From Harmothoe impar (lineage: Eukaryota > Annelida > Polychaeta > Phyllodocida > Polynoidae): a stretch of 64,000 nt of DNA. The stretch spans positions 8,318,861 through 8,382,860 of the forward strand of contig OX381716.1 of assembly GCA_947462335.1 (NCBI GenBank), in the 5' to 3' direction. The notes beneath the pieces are model-generated. The model saw only the letters and a program-made list of their open reading frames with translations. It had not been told where the DNA came from and ran no database searches. How positions within the stretch are numbered: the stretch's first letter is position 1; every line of letters starts with the position of its first letter. The position numbers were made by a program, and so were the translations under genes. Below are positions 11,601 through 21,266 of the stretch, in pieces.

Positions 11601-13043
11601 ATTAATGGAAAAAGTATTACACAAACAGTTACTGGATTATCTGATAAATAACAAAATTTTATATGAAAACCAAGATGGATTTAGACCAAATAGATCAACC
11701 TTCCACTCAATAGAAAAACTAACTAACAATATCTTTGAATCACTTAACACACAGAAATGTACTACAGCGATATTCCTAGACTTTTCCAAAGCTTTTGACA
11801 CTTTAAATCATAATATCCTAAAAAACAAGTTAACCAATTTAGGCCTCCAAAATTCAGCTACCTCCCTAATTGAAAATTATCTCACTGACAGAAGGCAAAG
11901 GACAAAAGCCAATGGCATACTCTCTGACTACCATGAAATAACATGTGGTGTTCCACAAGGTTCGGTGTTGGGTCCCCTATTATTTTTAACATATATTAAT
12001 GACATGCACTCGTCACTAACTAACCTGCACTGCCAGCACTATGCTGATGACACAGTAATCTACACTGACCACCTACCAGAGACTAATATTTCTAACCTAA
12101 TTAACGATGACCTCAGCAATATTTCCCTATGGTGTAATTCTAACAAACTGTCACTTAATAGTAAGAAAACTAAATACATGACCTTTGCTAACAAGGCACT
12201 CAAGAGGCGCCTGGTAAGGCCACAGCTGCGTATAGGTAATACTAATATCTCATACGCCCCATCTTATAGGTACTTAGGGGTCACCCTTGATCCAATGCTT
12301 AATTTTAACCATCATATTCCAACAGTTGTTCACAGCGTCCGCCATAAAGTATTTATGTTTAATTATGTAAAATATGAGATGCTCGAACATGTAGCTGTTA
12401 AAGTGGTTAAAACAATGGTCGTGCCCATCATTGATTACTGCGATGTGTTTTATGATGTTGCCTCAAATACAAGCCTAGAAAATATTCAGAGATTGGTGAA
12501 TAGAAGCCTCAGAATTGCCTATAGGAGAACAGGAATTCTCAATACAGCTGCTCTACACAGGAAAGCTAAACTAAACAAACTAAAGGACAGGAGACACATG
12601 CACATAATGGAACTTGCCTTTAGGAAATCCCTATTACAGGAAGAGTTAGATATAATTAATGTTGCTACTCGTCGTAGAGATCAGAGGCTACTTATCCAAA
12701 AAAGAGCTGTTAATCCTGCTTATTCTAGAAGTCTGAGGTATAGATTAGCTGGGGCATGGAATGCCCTTACAGTGGAGGAGAGGGCCATTGGGGAGAGCAC
12801 CAAATTTACCACCTGGAACAAAAAGCATCACTTTGACCTAATAGCTACATATGTTTAAAAAAGTTTTAAACATATGTTCAATATATGTTCAACACACATA
12901 CTTAATATTTAATGACCAGAAACCTACCATTACTGCTATAGTTGAATGTCTGACCACGTTCCATCAACTGGAATAAGGAGAATACAGGTCATTGACCTAC
13001 CATCTTTTCAGTCTAAATAAATGAAATATCAAATCAAATCAAG
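8660..13043 (+). mobile_element. Nested non-LTR retrotransposon (Jockey-superfamily-like LINE)
   Basis: A 4.4-kb insertion relative to element 3, where the uninterrupted sequence reads ...GAACAACAAGGCCTAG.... It holds a 1.3-kb 5' region without a convincing ORF1 (including a 22-nt C tract near 9000-9021), an endonuclease/reverse-transcriptase ORF, and a 3' tail ending in AATATCAAATCAAATCAAG. A possible 4-bp duplication (CAAG) flanks it, but LINE duplications are usually longer, so this is weak. The lack of an ORF1 suggests 5' truncation or a single-ORF element. Confidence 0.88.
9949..12858 (+). CDS. LINE ORF2: AP endonuclease plus reverse transcriptase
   Basis: A 969-residue frame that looks intact. 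It nicks target DNA and reverse-transcribes the element RNA at the nick. N-terminal apurinic-type endonuclease signatures: NYNIRTL, LTESWL (E63), GDFN (G178-N181), and DHYP (D244-H245). Reverse-transcriptase signatures: a conserved LRPISILP block, FLDFSKAFDTLNH, GVPQGSVLGPLLFLTYIND, and the catalytic YADD (Y698-D701). The C-terminal region ends in a Trp/basic segment typical of CR1/L2/Rex-like ORF2 proteins. No RNase H domain is evident. The first in-frame ATG is at 9949, just after a GTG; the endonuclease core begins about 30 residues later. The clade within the Jockey superfamily is not determined. Confidence 0.92.
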   Translation: MLFQGGCSHLGLLNPHLMSHDLNFDRLRGIHMINYNIRTLPGKIDDARLMFESSHADCIGLTESWLTDMHKNDTFVIEGYNYCRLDRDLTLPGAKTSGGGVVTYIANDVSYVEQKGKNICNVHMEVQYIVLNKDNNKTIHLFNVYRPPDGNINIFFKELTTLLTHLNNEPGKEYFLLGDFNINVKRKYGDHEKLKNFMATFGLKQLITVFTHKNPQGENTIIDLILTNSSQIKSSGVSHVTVTDHYPIYVTRKFTPTAKVPIVFTGRTYKNYIADNYTTGLKNINWNTFWDAADPNIAWNILLDKIHFLLDFTCPIKTFKCTQKKKEWVTNDLLTLFKDRDDAMRKYRRTLDDDDHNIAIFLRNLANNEKHLTRNRFNKQQFVKNHNKPKEYWKSVNNLMNPKNKSPVYSLYDKTNNIQIQSEQTANFINTYFATIGDNLARNLNLPFQSNIPPLPQVFVFRECDINPVKKLIKKINLNKSSGILNISTQVFKDTFTTLPYHLLHLINLVLRTSIFPHAWKEAIVTPLPKGGDRSDVNNLRPISILPLPAKLMEKVLHKQLLDYLINNKILYENQDGFRPNRSTFHSIEKLTNNIFESLNTQKCTTAIFLDFSKAFDTLNHNILKNKLTNLGLQNSATSLIENYLTDRRQRTKANGILSDYHEITCGVPQGSVLGPLLFLTYINDMHSSLTNLHCQHYADDTVIYTDHLPETNISNLINDDLSNISLWCNSNKLSLNSKKTKYMTFANKALKRRLVRPQLRIGNTNISYAPSYRYLGVTLDPMLNFNHHIPTVVHSVRHKVFMFNYVKYEMLEHVAVKVVKTMVVPIIDYCDVFYDVASNTSLENIQRLVNRSLRIAYRRTGILNTAALHRKAKLNKLKDRRHMHIMELAFRKSLLQEELDIINVATRRRDQRLLIQKRAVNPAYSRSLRYRLAGAWNALTVEERAIGESTKFTTWNKKHHFDLIATYV

Positions 13044-13309
13044 GCCCACTAAGAAGAGAAAAATACAAGAAAAAGAAGGAGATGGACGAGAAGAAGCAGA
13101 GAAAACACTCGGGTTAGAGTTCTGCTTAGACGGAGACGCTCAACGCTCACGCGCGCACACACACAGCGTTTGACGTACGCTGTATGAGACAGACAGACAG
13201 ACAGACGGATACACAGACAGTAGACAGAAAGATAGTTACATAGACGACAGATTGATAGATAGCTAGATAGATAGATAGATAGTTAGACGGCTAAGTAGTT
13301 GGTAACCGA
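13044..13309 (+). pseudogene. 3' remnant of the PC4-like gene, then spacer, element 1
   Basis: After the LINE the host gene resumes (KKRKIQEK...) and runs to CTTAGACGGA near 13132. There it joins directly to sequence that in element 3 lies beyond the stop codon. About 420 bp, encoding the PC4-like domain, are missing, and a further 12-nt deletion lies at about 13107. The remainder is a CA/GACAGACA/GATA microsatellite leader to the polymerase gene, also present in element 3. Confidence 0.8.
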
Positions 13310-13321
13310 GTGAAAAAAAAC

Positions 13322-16300
13322 ATGACACAGTACGTATGCGAAAAGTGTTTCAAAATGTTTAAAAGAGCGTACAACCACGAGAGACACGTAGAAAATTGTA
13401 GAGTAGTAGCTAAGTTTTGCCCTCTATGCGGCGAAGGGGATTGCCGAAAGAGCGCTTGTCGACGCGAATCTCTGGACGGGGTGACCGTCCCTCCGCGCAT
13501 ATGTGCTGTACCGAACGGGGAGGAAACGTTCACGGCGAATTGGCCTGCGATACAAACGGGCGTCAGGATGCACGGGACTCGCGTGAGTGTAACAAACTTC
13601 AGGCTACCAACCGGCGAGTTGAGTGACGCTGTAGATACTATGCGTCGCATTCACTTGACACAAAGATTCAGATACAAAGTGGGTTTCTCGGTAGGCTTAC
13701 TGTTACAACACAGAGAAGACAAGAGCAAACTGCGCTACTTCCACGCCTCCCAGAACAACGCAACTCTCATACAACCGCTCCCTACTGTAACTAATTCAGA
13801 AACTTTGGAAGAGCTCCTCTCAAAGATGCAAAACACCGTCGCTTGCGAGGAGGTACGGAAACTTTGCGACGCTGACACCAAGTGGCACGTTCTTTTTCCT
13901 ACCAATTTGAACATCTGCGTTTACATGGGACCGGGGGAATTCCCCATAGGCGGTAGGATCACTCAGGCCGGTCGAGTTGGAAAGAGAAGCGGCGTGTTAG
14001 ATTTTCCCAACAAGGACAACCTCTGCATCTTCCGCTGCATTTCCTTTCACTTATACAACACCAGCAAGCGCGCTTCAGATTTGTTACGTCAGTTCTGTCC
14101 CGCGGCCACACCTGAATCCTTTCCGGGTCTGAACATCCGCGACTTACCCGCGTTAGAGAACTTGTTTGACGTACAAATAGCGGTTTACACCGCGTCGCGT
14201 CAAGTGCCGGGGCGGAAGTTGAGAAGACGCGTTACTCTGATCAGACCGCCTTCCAGAACTGTGGCCGCCCGAGGTAAAGTCAACCTACACCTGACGGCGA
14301 AAGGCGGTTTGCACGTCTCTCTCGTCACGGACTTCAACGCGTACGCGGGCATATACGAATGTTGCAAGTGTAAGGCGGCGTTCACCACCGAGTTCTTGCT
14401 GAAGAGACACAGGAACCAGCTTTCCTCTTGCCGACAAGTCAAGTTGCGCTACGTAGGTGGCATCTACCAAAATTCGAGAACGATTTTCGAAGCGCTAGCA
14501 GACTTCTCCATTTTTCCCCCCGACGGACATTCCGGAATCTACCCTTACAAGATCGCCTTCGATTTCGAGGCTTTCTTCAGACCGTGCAAAGAACCGTCGA
14601 CGGAGCACGTGTCCCTGCTGTGGGATCACGTCCCTTTGTCGGCTAGCGTCGCATCCGACTTTCCGGGGTGGGAGGGGCCCGTCTGCTTCGTCAGAGCGTC
14701 CGACGCAGATTCCGACCCCTTGTTGGACCGAGTTTTAAATCACATAAACGAGAACGCCAAAGCGATCGGGGAAGCTGTGCTAGAACTTTACCGACCGACC
14801 TTAGCGAAGTTAGATGCGGCGATAGGTGAAGCTCTCCTGCTGGAGGAGGCGACGTTCACCACCCCTTCTCCAGGCGGCTTCGCTGCGGCTCAGACCAGAC
14901 ACCCGTTAGTTCAACTGAAGAAGCGTCTTCTGAGATACATCCGTCAAGCTCCAGTGGTGGGCTTCAACTCGGGGCGTTACGACTTGAACCTGATCAAAAT
15001 ACGCCTTCACTCCTTCTTTGCCTCCGGAGACCGAAGAAACCAAGAATTCAGCGTCATAAAGAGAAGCAATCAATACTTGGCGGTTTACACACAGCACACG
15101 GTTTTCTTGGACGTAGTCAACTATTTGGCACCCGGTTACAACTACGCGACCTATTTGCGAGCTTTCACCAGGAACGAAGAGAAAGGTCACTTTCCTTACG
15201 AATGGATGACGTCTACCAGGAAACTGGCAAACAGAACGCTGCCGCCGAGATCGGCTTTCGACAGCGAGCTGACGGGCGTCAAAATGTCCGAATCCGACTA
15301 CGCCGCATGTCAGAAAGTTTGGTCCGACGAGAAGATGCAAACTATGGAAGACTACTTGATCCACTACAACAACAAAGACGTGAAACCTTTCATAGAAGCT
15401 CTGAAAAATCACGCTAAATTTTTCCAAGATCGCGGCATCGACATGTTGAAAGACGGAGTTTCTCTCGCCGGTTTGACTTTACGCTTCCTCTTCCAAAACC
15501 TAGAAGACGCGTTCACAACGTTTCCCCAGTTCGACGCCGTCCTCCACGCTCTGATCAAAGAGAATCTAGTCGGCGGTCCTTCCATCATCTTCCATAGATT
15601 TCACGAGAAGGGCACCACGCGGATAAGGGAGCACAAGTACGGCGAAGAAGCGAGACCGTGCCAACACATCCTAGGACTAGACGCTAACTCTCTGTACTTG
15701 CGCTGCATGAGCGAAGCGCACTGCACGGGCTATTACGCGGTGAGACGGCCCGAGACCGAGTTCAAGCCCGAAATCAGGCAAAGAAACTCTCACAGCGCTT
15801 TGGAGTGGTTACGCTTCGTAGAGCACGACCGCGACGTGAAACTGCGCCACGCTCTGAACGGCGGCGAGATGGCGGTAGGCTGTCGGAGAATTCGCGTGGA
15901 CGGATTTCACGCGGCCTCTAATACGGTTTTCCAGTTTCACGGGTGTTGGTTCCACGCTCACGAGTGCATACCGTCGCACCGATATCAGTGCGCTTCACTG
16001 AGAGAGGAGAGACGCGACAGAACGACCAGAGTAAGCGCTTACTTGAAAGCGCTAGGTTACAAGCTGGTCGTCGTGTGGGAGTGCGAATGGCGAGAGATGA
16101 AGCGTCGAGATGAGCGGGTCAAAGCCTCCCAACAACGCTGGAAGGTTGACGCTTTGAAAGTGTCTCGAAACGCGATGAGCGAGAGCGACATCCTTTCCGC
16201 TGTGAAAGAGGAGAAAATGTTCGGTTTAGTTCAAGTGGACATCACTACGCCGCCTCACCTACGAGAGTACTTCGAAGAAATGACCCCCGTTTTCAAGAAC

Positions 16301-17449
16301 GCGACCGTTTCAAAATCGGACATAGGCCCTCACATGTCAGACTTTGCGCAGGAAGAAAAGCTGTTGAACACGCCTCAGAGATGTCTGATAGGGAGTTACC
16401 ACGGAAAAAATATTCTCTTGGGAACGCCGCTTCTCAAGTGGTATTTAGAGCACGGTTTGATAGTCACCAAAGTGCAGCTGGTGGTAGAATACCTACCTAA
16501 ACGCTCCTTTGCCGGTTTCGCGGACGAAGTGACGGTGGCGCGAAGACGTGGCGACGTGAACGAGAACGAGAAAATTCTGTCAGACTGTTACAAGTTAATG
16601 GGAAACGCTACGTACGGTAAAACAATCTGCAACAAAGAAAAACACACGGCGGTGAGATACACTGACAGTCGGAAGTTCGAACTATTGGCCAATTCGTGGC
16701 GCTTCAAAAAGGCGTCCGAGTTGACTTCCGATCTGTTTGAAGTCGAACTACAACCGAAAACGGTCAAGAACAACCTCCCTATTCAGATAGGGTTCATGGT
16801 ATACCAGTACGCGAAGTTGAAAATGTTAGAGTTCACATACGACTTCTTGGATAGATTCGTCGATCGGCGCGATTATGCCCTTTGTCAAATGGACACCGAC
16901 AGTCTTTACATGGCTCTCAGCGGTGCCACGTTGGATGACCTAGTGAAACCTCGCCTGAGAGAGACGTACTTCAGAGAGAAACGAAAGTGGCTTCCGACAG
17001 CGGTGTGCGACGAGCACTTAGAGCTTTTCGTGAAGACAAAAACGGAAAGAGTGCGAGAATGGTGTGCGCCGCCCGGCGGATGTTGTGAGAGACGGTACCT
17101 TCACGATCTGAGAACTTCGGGGCTCATGAAAGCGGAGTGGGAAGGTGACGGGATCCTAAGTCTCAACCCTAAGACTTACATTTGCTACGATCGAGTCAGC
17201 GACACCGGTGAAAGAAAATCCAAAAAATGGAGTGCAAAAGGCGTACAGAAGAAACAAAACCCCCAGGAACCAGACGCCTTCTTGGATGTTCTTCGCCAAC
17301 GAAAAACTCTCATTGCTGTAAATAGAAATTTCAAAGTGGTGCGAAACAAAATGGTCACCTACACCATAGAGAAAGACGGCGTGCGCTACTTGTATTATAA
17401 GCATCGCGTGCATTCTGACGGTGTGACAACGAGTCCTTTAGAGATATGA
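13322..17449 (+). CDS. polB: Protein-primed family B DNA polymerase with a Vsr-like insert (element 1)
   Basis: A 1375-residue polymerase of the DNA_pol_B_2 type that should replicate the element from protein-primed ends. Order: C2HC zinc finger (C6, C9, H22, C26); a Cys-rich pair (about 40-50); an OTU-like DNLCIFRC segment (about 231-240); a second zinc finger (about 345-370). The 3'-5' exonuclease has D414/E416 (Exo I), N549...D554 (Exo II) and Y682-x3-D686 (Exo III). The polymerase has motif A D787-A-N-S-L-Y, motif B K1091-x3-N1095-ATYG and motif C D1191-T-D-S, followed by a KTY and KWSAKGV thumb region. Between motifs A and B (about 860-923) lies a segment like Vsr/PD-(D/E)xK nucleases: VDGF, FHGCWFH, RRDRTTR, WECEW. 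The ATG at 13322 is preferred over the GTG at 13310. The frame is uninterrupted. The element 3 copy is close to identical. Confidence 0.93.
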   Translation: MTQYVCEKCFKMFKRAYNHERHVENCRVVAKFCPLCGEGDCRKSACRRESLDGVTVPPRICAVPNGEETFTANWPAIQTGVRMHGTRVSVTNFRLPTGELSDAVDTMRRIHLTQRFRYKVGFSVGLLLQHREDKSKLRYFHASQNNATLIQPLPTVTNSETLEELLSKMQNTVACEEVRKLCDADTKWHVLFPTNLNICVYMGPGEFPIGGRITQAGRVGKRSGVLDFPNKDNLCIFRCISFHLYNTSKRASDLLRQFCPAATPESFPGLNIRDLPALENLFDVQIAVYTASRQVPGRKLRRRVTLIRPPSRTVAARGKVNLHLTAKGGLHVSLVTDFNAYAGIYECCKCKAAFTTEFLLKRHRNQLSSCRQVKLRYVGGIYQNSRTIFEALADFSIFPPDGHSGIYPYKIAFDFEAFFRPCKEPSTEHVSLLWDHVPLSASVASDFPGWEGPVCFVRASDADSDPLLDRVLNHINENAKAIGEAVLELYRPTLAKLDAAIGEALLLEEATFTTPSPGGFAAAQTRHPLVQLKKRLLRYIRQAPVVGFNSGRYDLNLIKIRLHSFFASGDRRNQEFSVIKRSNQYLAVYTQHTVFLDVVNYLAPGYNYATYLRAFTRNEEKGHFPYEWMTSTRKLANRTLPPRSAFDSELTGVKMSESDYAACQKVWSDEKMQTMEDYLIHYNNKDVKPFIEALKNHAKFFQDRGIDMLKDGVSLAGLTLRFLFQNLEDAFTTFPQFDAVLHALIKENLVGGPSIIFHRFHEKGTTRIREHKYGEEARPCQHILGLDANSLYLRCMSEAHCTGYYAVRRPETEFKPEIRQRNSHSALEWLRFVEHDRDVKLRHALNGGEMAVGCRRIRVDGFHAASNTVFQFHGCWFHAHECIPSHRYQCASLREERRDRTTRVSAYLKALGYKLVVVWECEWREMKRRDERVKASQQRWKVDALKVSRNAMSESDILSAVKEEKMFGLVQVDITTPPHLREYFEEMTPVFKNATVSKSDIGPHMSDFAQEEKLLNTPQRCLIGSYHGKNILLGTPLLKWYLEHGLIVTKVQLVVEYLPKRSFAGFADEVTVARRRGDVNENEKILSDCYKLMGNATYGKTICNKEKHTAVRYTDSRKFELLANSWRFKKASELTSDLFEVELQPKTVKNNLPIQIGFMVYQYAKLKMLEFTYDFLDRFVDRRDYALCQMDTDSLYMALSGATLDDLVKPRLRETYFREKRKWLPTAVCDEHLELFVKTKTERVREWCAPPGGCCERRYLHDLRTSGLMKAEWEGDGILSLNPKTYICYDRVSDTGERKSKKWSAKGVQKKQNPQEPDAFLDVLRQRKTLIAVNRNFKVVRNKMVTYTIEKDGVRYLYYKHRVHSDGVTTSPLEI

Positions 17450-17545
17450 AAAAAAAAAATAAATAAGCGTGTGCATCTTTTCAAAAATAGAGTGTTTATC
17501 AAGATTGAAAAAAAAATAAATAAAAAAAAATTAAAAGAAAATATT
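17450..17545 (+). terminator. A-rich 3' region of polB with polyadenylation signals
   Basis: AATAAA-type hexamers occur at 17458-17463 and again near 17515-17520, a few bases after the stop codon, within A-rich sequence. The short spacing suggests that the transcript ends at or within the inner edge of the TIR. Confidence 0.5.
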
Positions 17546-18116
17546 GTTGTGTTTTTATTATCATACGGCTTCTTTTACTAGTAAGTCGCGCAGTCTCTTA
17601 AAGCGTCACTCATGTGACGACGTCGCTTCCAGTCACGGGATCCTAAACAAAAAAAAAACTTCTTCTTCTTCCGGTCACGTGATCAATCAGGTCGCTTCCG
17701 GTTGGCCATTAAGTCGTGTGACGTCACTTCCGGTCACGTGACTCATCAGGTCACTTCCGATCACGTGATCCTAAATTAGGTCATATGACGTCACTTCCGG
17801 TCCCCTAAGTAGGTCAGTAGGTTACCCAGAATGCACCATCCCCTAAGTAGGTCACTTCCGGTCACCCAATGGAGGCCTCTGATTGGCTGCAGGGTTACCC
17901 AGAATGCACCACTAATCCCCTAAGTAGGTCACTTCCGGTCACGTGACCAAATGGAGGCCTCTGATTGGCTAACTAGGTCACGTGACGTCACCACTAATCC
18001 CCTAAGTAGGTCACTTCCGGTCACGTGACCAAATGGAGGCCTCTGATTGGCTGCATATCGATTGAGTAATAAACAGTACTTAACTATAGTCCCGTTCCGA
18101 TACATACTATACTACT
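17546..18116. repeat. Element 1 right TIR (polymerase side)
   Basis: Reverse complement of the left TIR apart from the palindrome/G-tract insert, which is absent here. Modules seen: CTTCCGGTCACGTGAC (about six), TGACGTCA, CTGATTGGCT (inverted CCAAT, three), and TACCCAGAATGCACCA (two, at 17823 and 17894). It ends ...CCGATACATACTATACTACT at 18116. Confidence 0.88.
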
Positions 18117-18122
18117 CCCACC
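18117..18122. other. Target-site duplication CCCACC, right of element 1
   Basis: Matches 4665-4670 exactly. Confidence 0.92.
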
Positions 18123-18880
18123 GCCTATGGCAGATACCTGTCAGATAACTCTCTAGAGCTCCTTAAATTATAAACCTCTGTAGGATGGAGAGCTGAGTCA
18201 ACTCAATGCGAGCCTCAGACACACAACCTTTTGGTCCATGACCTTGTACTCTACATGCAGCCTGTGCTACCTGACCCTCTAGTCTATAGGGCAGGGCGTT
18301 ATCATAAAGAACCAAACGGAAGGTGGCAATTTGCAGCTGCAGTGGGCTTTGGTTCCTATACAGTATGACCCTGTAAGCAGGCTAGATGCTGAATTGGCTA
18401 TAAAGAATGGTCTCTTTATAAATGGCTCTGTCTTGCTGAGCGCAGAACTCCTCCAGCTTTGGGTGCTAATTTCCCTTTTAACAAACCAGCAATCGCAACA
18501 TATACCGCTCAGGATACATACACTACTACATGCACACTGACAGTCACTAGTTGTTGCCACTCTTTCAGTGAGATAAGTCCCTGGTGCTCCTCAGTCTAAA
18601 GGATGGAGAGCTGAGTCAACTCACAGACAGCCTCAAACACACAACCTTTTGGTCGATAGGTGCATACACTATGAATTGCTCTACCTTGCCATAAAGCACC
18701 AAACGGAAGGTACCAATTTGCAGCCACTCCGGCTGTGGTTCATAAAGTATGGCCCGGGGTATAAGTATAAGCAGGGTGGATGCTGAAGGGGCTAATAAGA
18801 ATTGCCCCTTGGTAATAGCTCTGGTTAAGGAGTTATTCTTTCCCTGCACAACGATGCAGAATGCCTCCAGTTGTCTGGTC
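18123..18880. repeat. Two further copies of the roughly 400-bp host repeat (right of element 1)
   Basis: Blocks at about 18250-18500 and 18620-18870 share the ACCAAACGGAAGGTGGCAAT / GGATGCTGAATTGGCT / AAGAATGGTC / ACAACCTTTTGGTC modules with 3456-4664. Element 1 therefore landed inside a pre-existing run of this repeat. No conserved reading frame. Confidence 0.7.
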
Positions 18881-21266
18881 ACTTTTGCTGTTTATTCAGT
18901 CTATAGGACAGACAGTATTTCCCTGGCACCACACAAGCTCAGTATCAGTCTATGGATCGGCAGACATCTTTGTAGGAAATTAAATACCTGATATCTCACA
19001 TACATACTCTCAGTCCCCTTCCCCCTCCCCCCACAAGGCGTAGTCCTGGCACTGACTTCACAACACCCCAGCCTCTCCCACGATTCCTTCACAACTGGGT
19101 AAACAAAAATGGTTATACAACGTTTCAGAACGCTTCTTTGTGGTTCCTTATGATGGCCAAACGTTGTATAATGTACAATAATTGATATTTTTCCTTTACC
19201 TGTAGTAGACACACGTGACCAGGGTTTGTGCATTTATGAAAAATGTCGGTAACCTATCACTTCAATTAATGTGTGTTTGGTGGGAAAAACCAAGCCAATG
19301 GGAAAACAGCGTGTGGTCACATGTTAAACCAACATGTCAGGGAGCACCAAAATCGCCTGGTCAGTTCTGGATGTAGTAACGGAGTAACAACCTCGTCTAT
19401 CTACCATACGCTGTATCATGAACTTCATATTGACGTAAAATGACATGTTTTTCGTACAGACATCTTCTGGCATCACAAGACCACCCCCCTCCCCTGTACT
19501 CTTACAGCAGTCCGCTTGTGTTGCAGCTGTGTGTTCAGCAGATAATCTTCTGGACTTATTTATTTCAATAATTCATCTTAATGAGGATTTGAATAATGCT
19601 TTCAAACACAGCGGTCAGGAAAGGAGAGAGACAAACAGAGGACATAAAACATACCGAAATAAAAAGACAAGAGACTGAAAAATGTTTAATAACGGAATTA
19701 GAAAGGGAGGAATACAAGGAGAAGAAGAAAAATAGATAGAGAAAGACACAGAGAGAGAGACATAGAGAAAGACAGAAAGAAAGACAGAAAGAAAGACAGA
19801 GAGTGAGAAAGAGTTGGGATGTCAATGCCTCTCATACTAAAGCCTGTAAGGGTGTTGAATTTTAGTATATGGTGCCCTTGGCCATATATATAGAATTTAT
19901 ACCCACTGTGAAGGGTGTATTCATGCATCATAACGGTAAAGGGCATGCTGCATTGAATCACCACGCACAGTGTTAGGCCTATTCCTTTAAGGGTGGCATA
20001 ATGCATTCCTAAATCATGTCCTTGGTCGTCATGATCTATGAATGCAGCCCTGGCGAGATGCTCTCAACAGGCCGGCATGATGCATGAATGCAGTACCAGA
20101 GAGCTACTCGCCTGGCCTGCATTGATTCATCGTGACGACAAATATCACTATTTGGCGACACACCGTCCTTAGAGGGTTAAGTTGCTCTGTGACCGGCCAG
20201 GTGTCCCAGCTCCCATAGTGAACCACCATGGTCTATTAGGAGCTGTAGATGACCATCGACCCCTCCTACCTGCCTACCTCTAATGTATACCGCCCTACCT
20301 GAACCCGTTAAAGACGGCATGGCACTACCAGGGTAAACCTTTATGATGAAATCTCCTCACAGGCTACAATTGTGGCATAGTTACGGTGGGAGTTATGCAT
20401 CGAGCCCTCAGTGAGGGGGAGTGTTTTTCGCAATTTTTATTTATTTTTGTAGTCACAATTAAATACAACACAACTAGAGTCCCAACTTGGTTTTATGTTT
20501 GGCGTTTATTATTGAAGTTTTGAACCTACAGTTTCGAGATAAACTCTCTTCATCAGGATTGATGGGTTGATTTTTATTTATTTTATTTTTATTTTTTTGA
20601 AGGATGTGGTACAAGGTGTAAAAGGAAATGATACACGTGCTTGTTAGAACATTTGATTTGTACCTAGAAAGGGAACTAGACTGCTATTCCATCTGAGGAT
20701 TATTGTAAACAATTTTGACAATGAAAACGACTACCTTTTAAATATTATATATTGAAATATACATTTATCAATTGTCATCATATATTGTTTCTAATACTTA
20801 TCTTTCTTTATATTGCAGGTATGTACACTTTAATTCACCAATGAGTGCAATTCTATAAGGTATGTACTTCATTTTCTTTAATCCTACTTAATATAAGCAA
20901 TAATCTCATCTTACCACTAACAGAATATTTCCATGCTTGATCCTGTATAATCATTAAATCAATCCTTTTCCCATCTACCAATTTATGAATACCATTCTCT
21001 GGCTCATAGTCTTCATTGAGTCTTTTGGCCACTCATTTTTATGTTTTCATACCCAACTTTTTGGATTGCTTAAAACATGATGCATCCTTATAAGGATTTA
21101 CCGCGAAAACACCAAGGGTATGATAAAATGCCAAATAATAAAGGGTCAAAGACGGCATGGCACGAAATAGGAACATGATGAAAGTGTCCAATTGCTGCTG
21201 GTGCATTGATGTAGCATGCCAACGCCTTGGTAGTGTTTGAGACTCTATTGCATACTATACTAGTAT
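18881..21266. other. Host intergenic DNA with a purine microsatellite and a palindromic repeat
   Basis: No gene recognised. A GA-rich GAAAGACAGA microsatellite runs from about 19680 to 19815. A copy of the GATGCATGAATGCAGCCCTGG-type palindrome family lies at about 20025-20180 and ends near AGAGGGTTAA. The remainder is AT-rich and featureless. Confidence 0.5.

Larger units (their letters stand above)
4671..18116. mobile_element. Element 1: Polinton-like PolB element (13.4 kb) carrying a nested LINE
   Basis: Bounded by inverted termini (AGTAGTATAGTATGTATCGG at the left, its reverse complement at 18097-18116) and by CCCACC duplications. Order from the left: TIR; death-domain gene (minus); divergent promoter region; Ser/Ala-rich PC4-like gene (plus), broken by a LINE at 8660-13043 and a deletion; DNA polymerase gene (plus); TIR. 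It is close to element 3 in inverse orientation; without the LINE it would be about 9.1 kb. Maverick/Polinton elements normally also encode a retroviral-type integrase, packaging ATPase, protease and capsid proteins, none of which is visible here. Family placement rests on termini, duplication length and polymerase type. Confidence 0.9.

Noticed and set aside
14906..15427. 173-residue frame antisense to polB (and 52730-53251 in element 3)
   Set aside because: Conserved only because it overlaps polB; no domain and no promoter.
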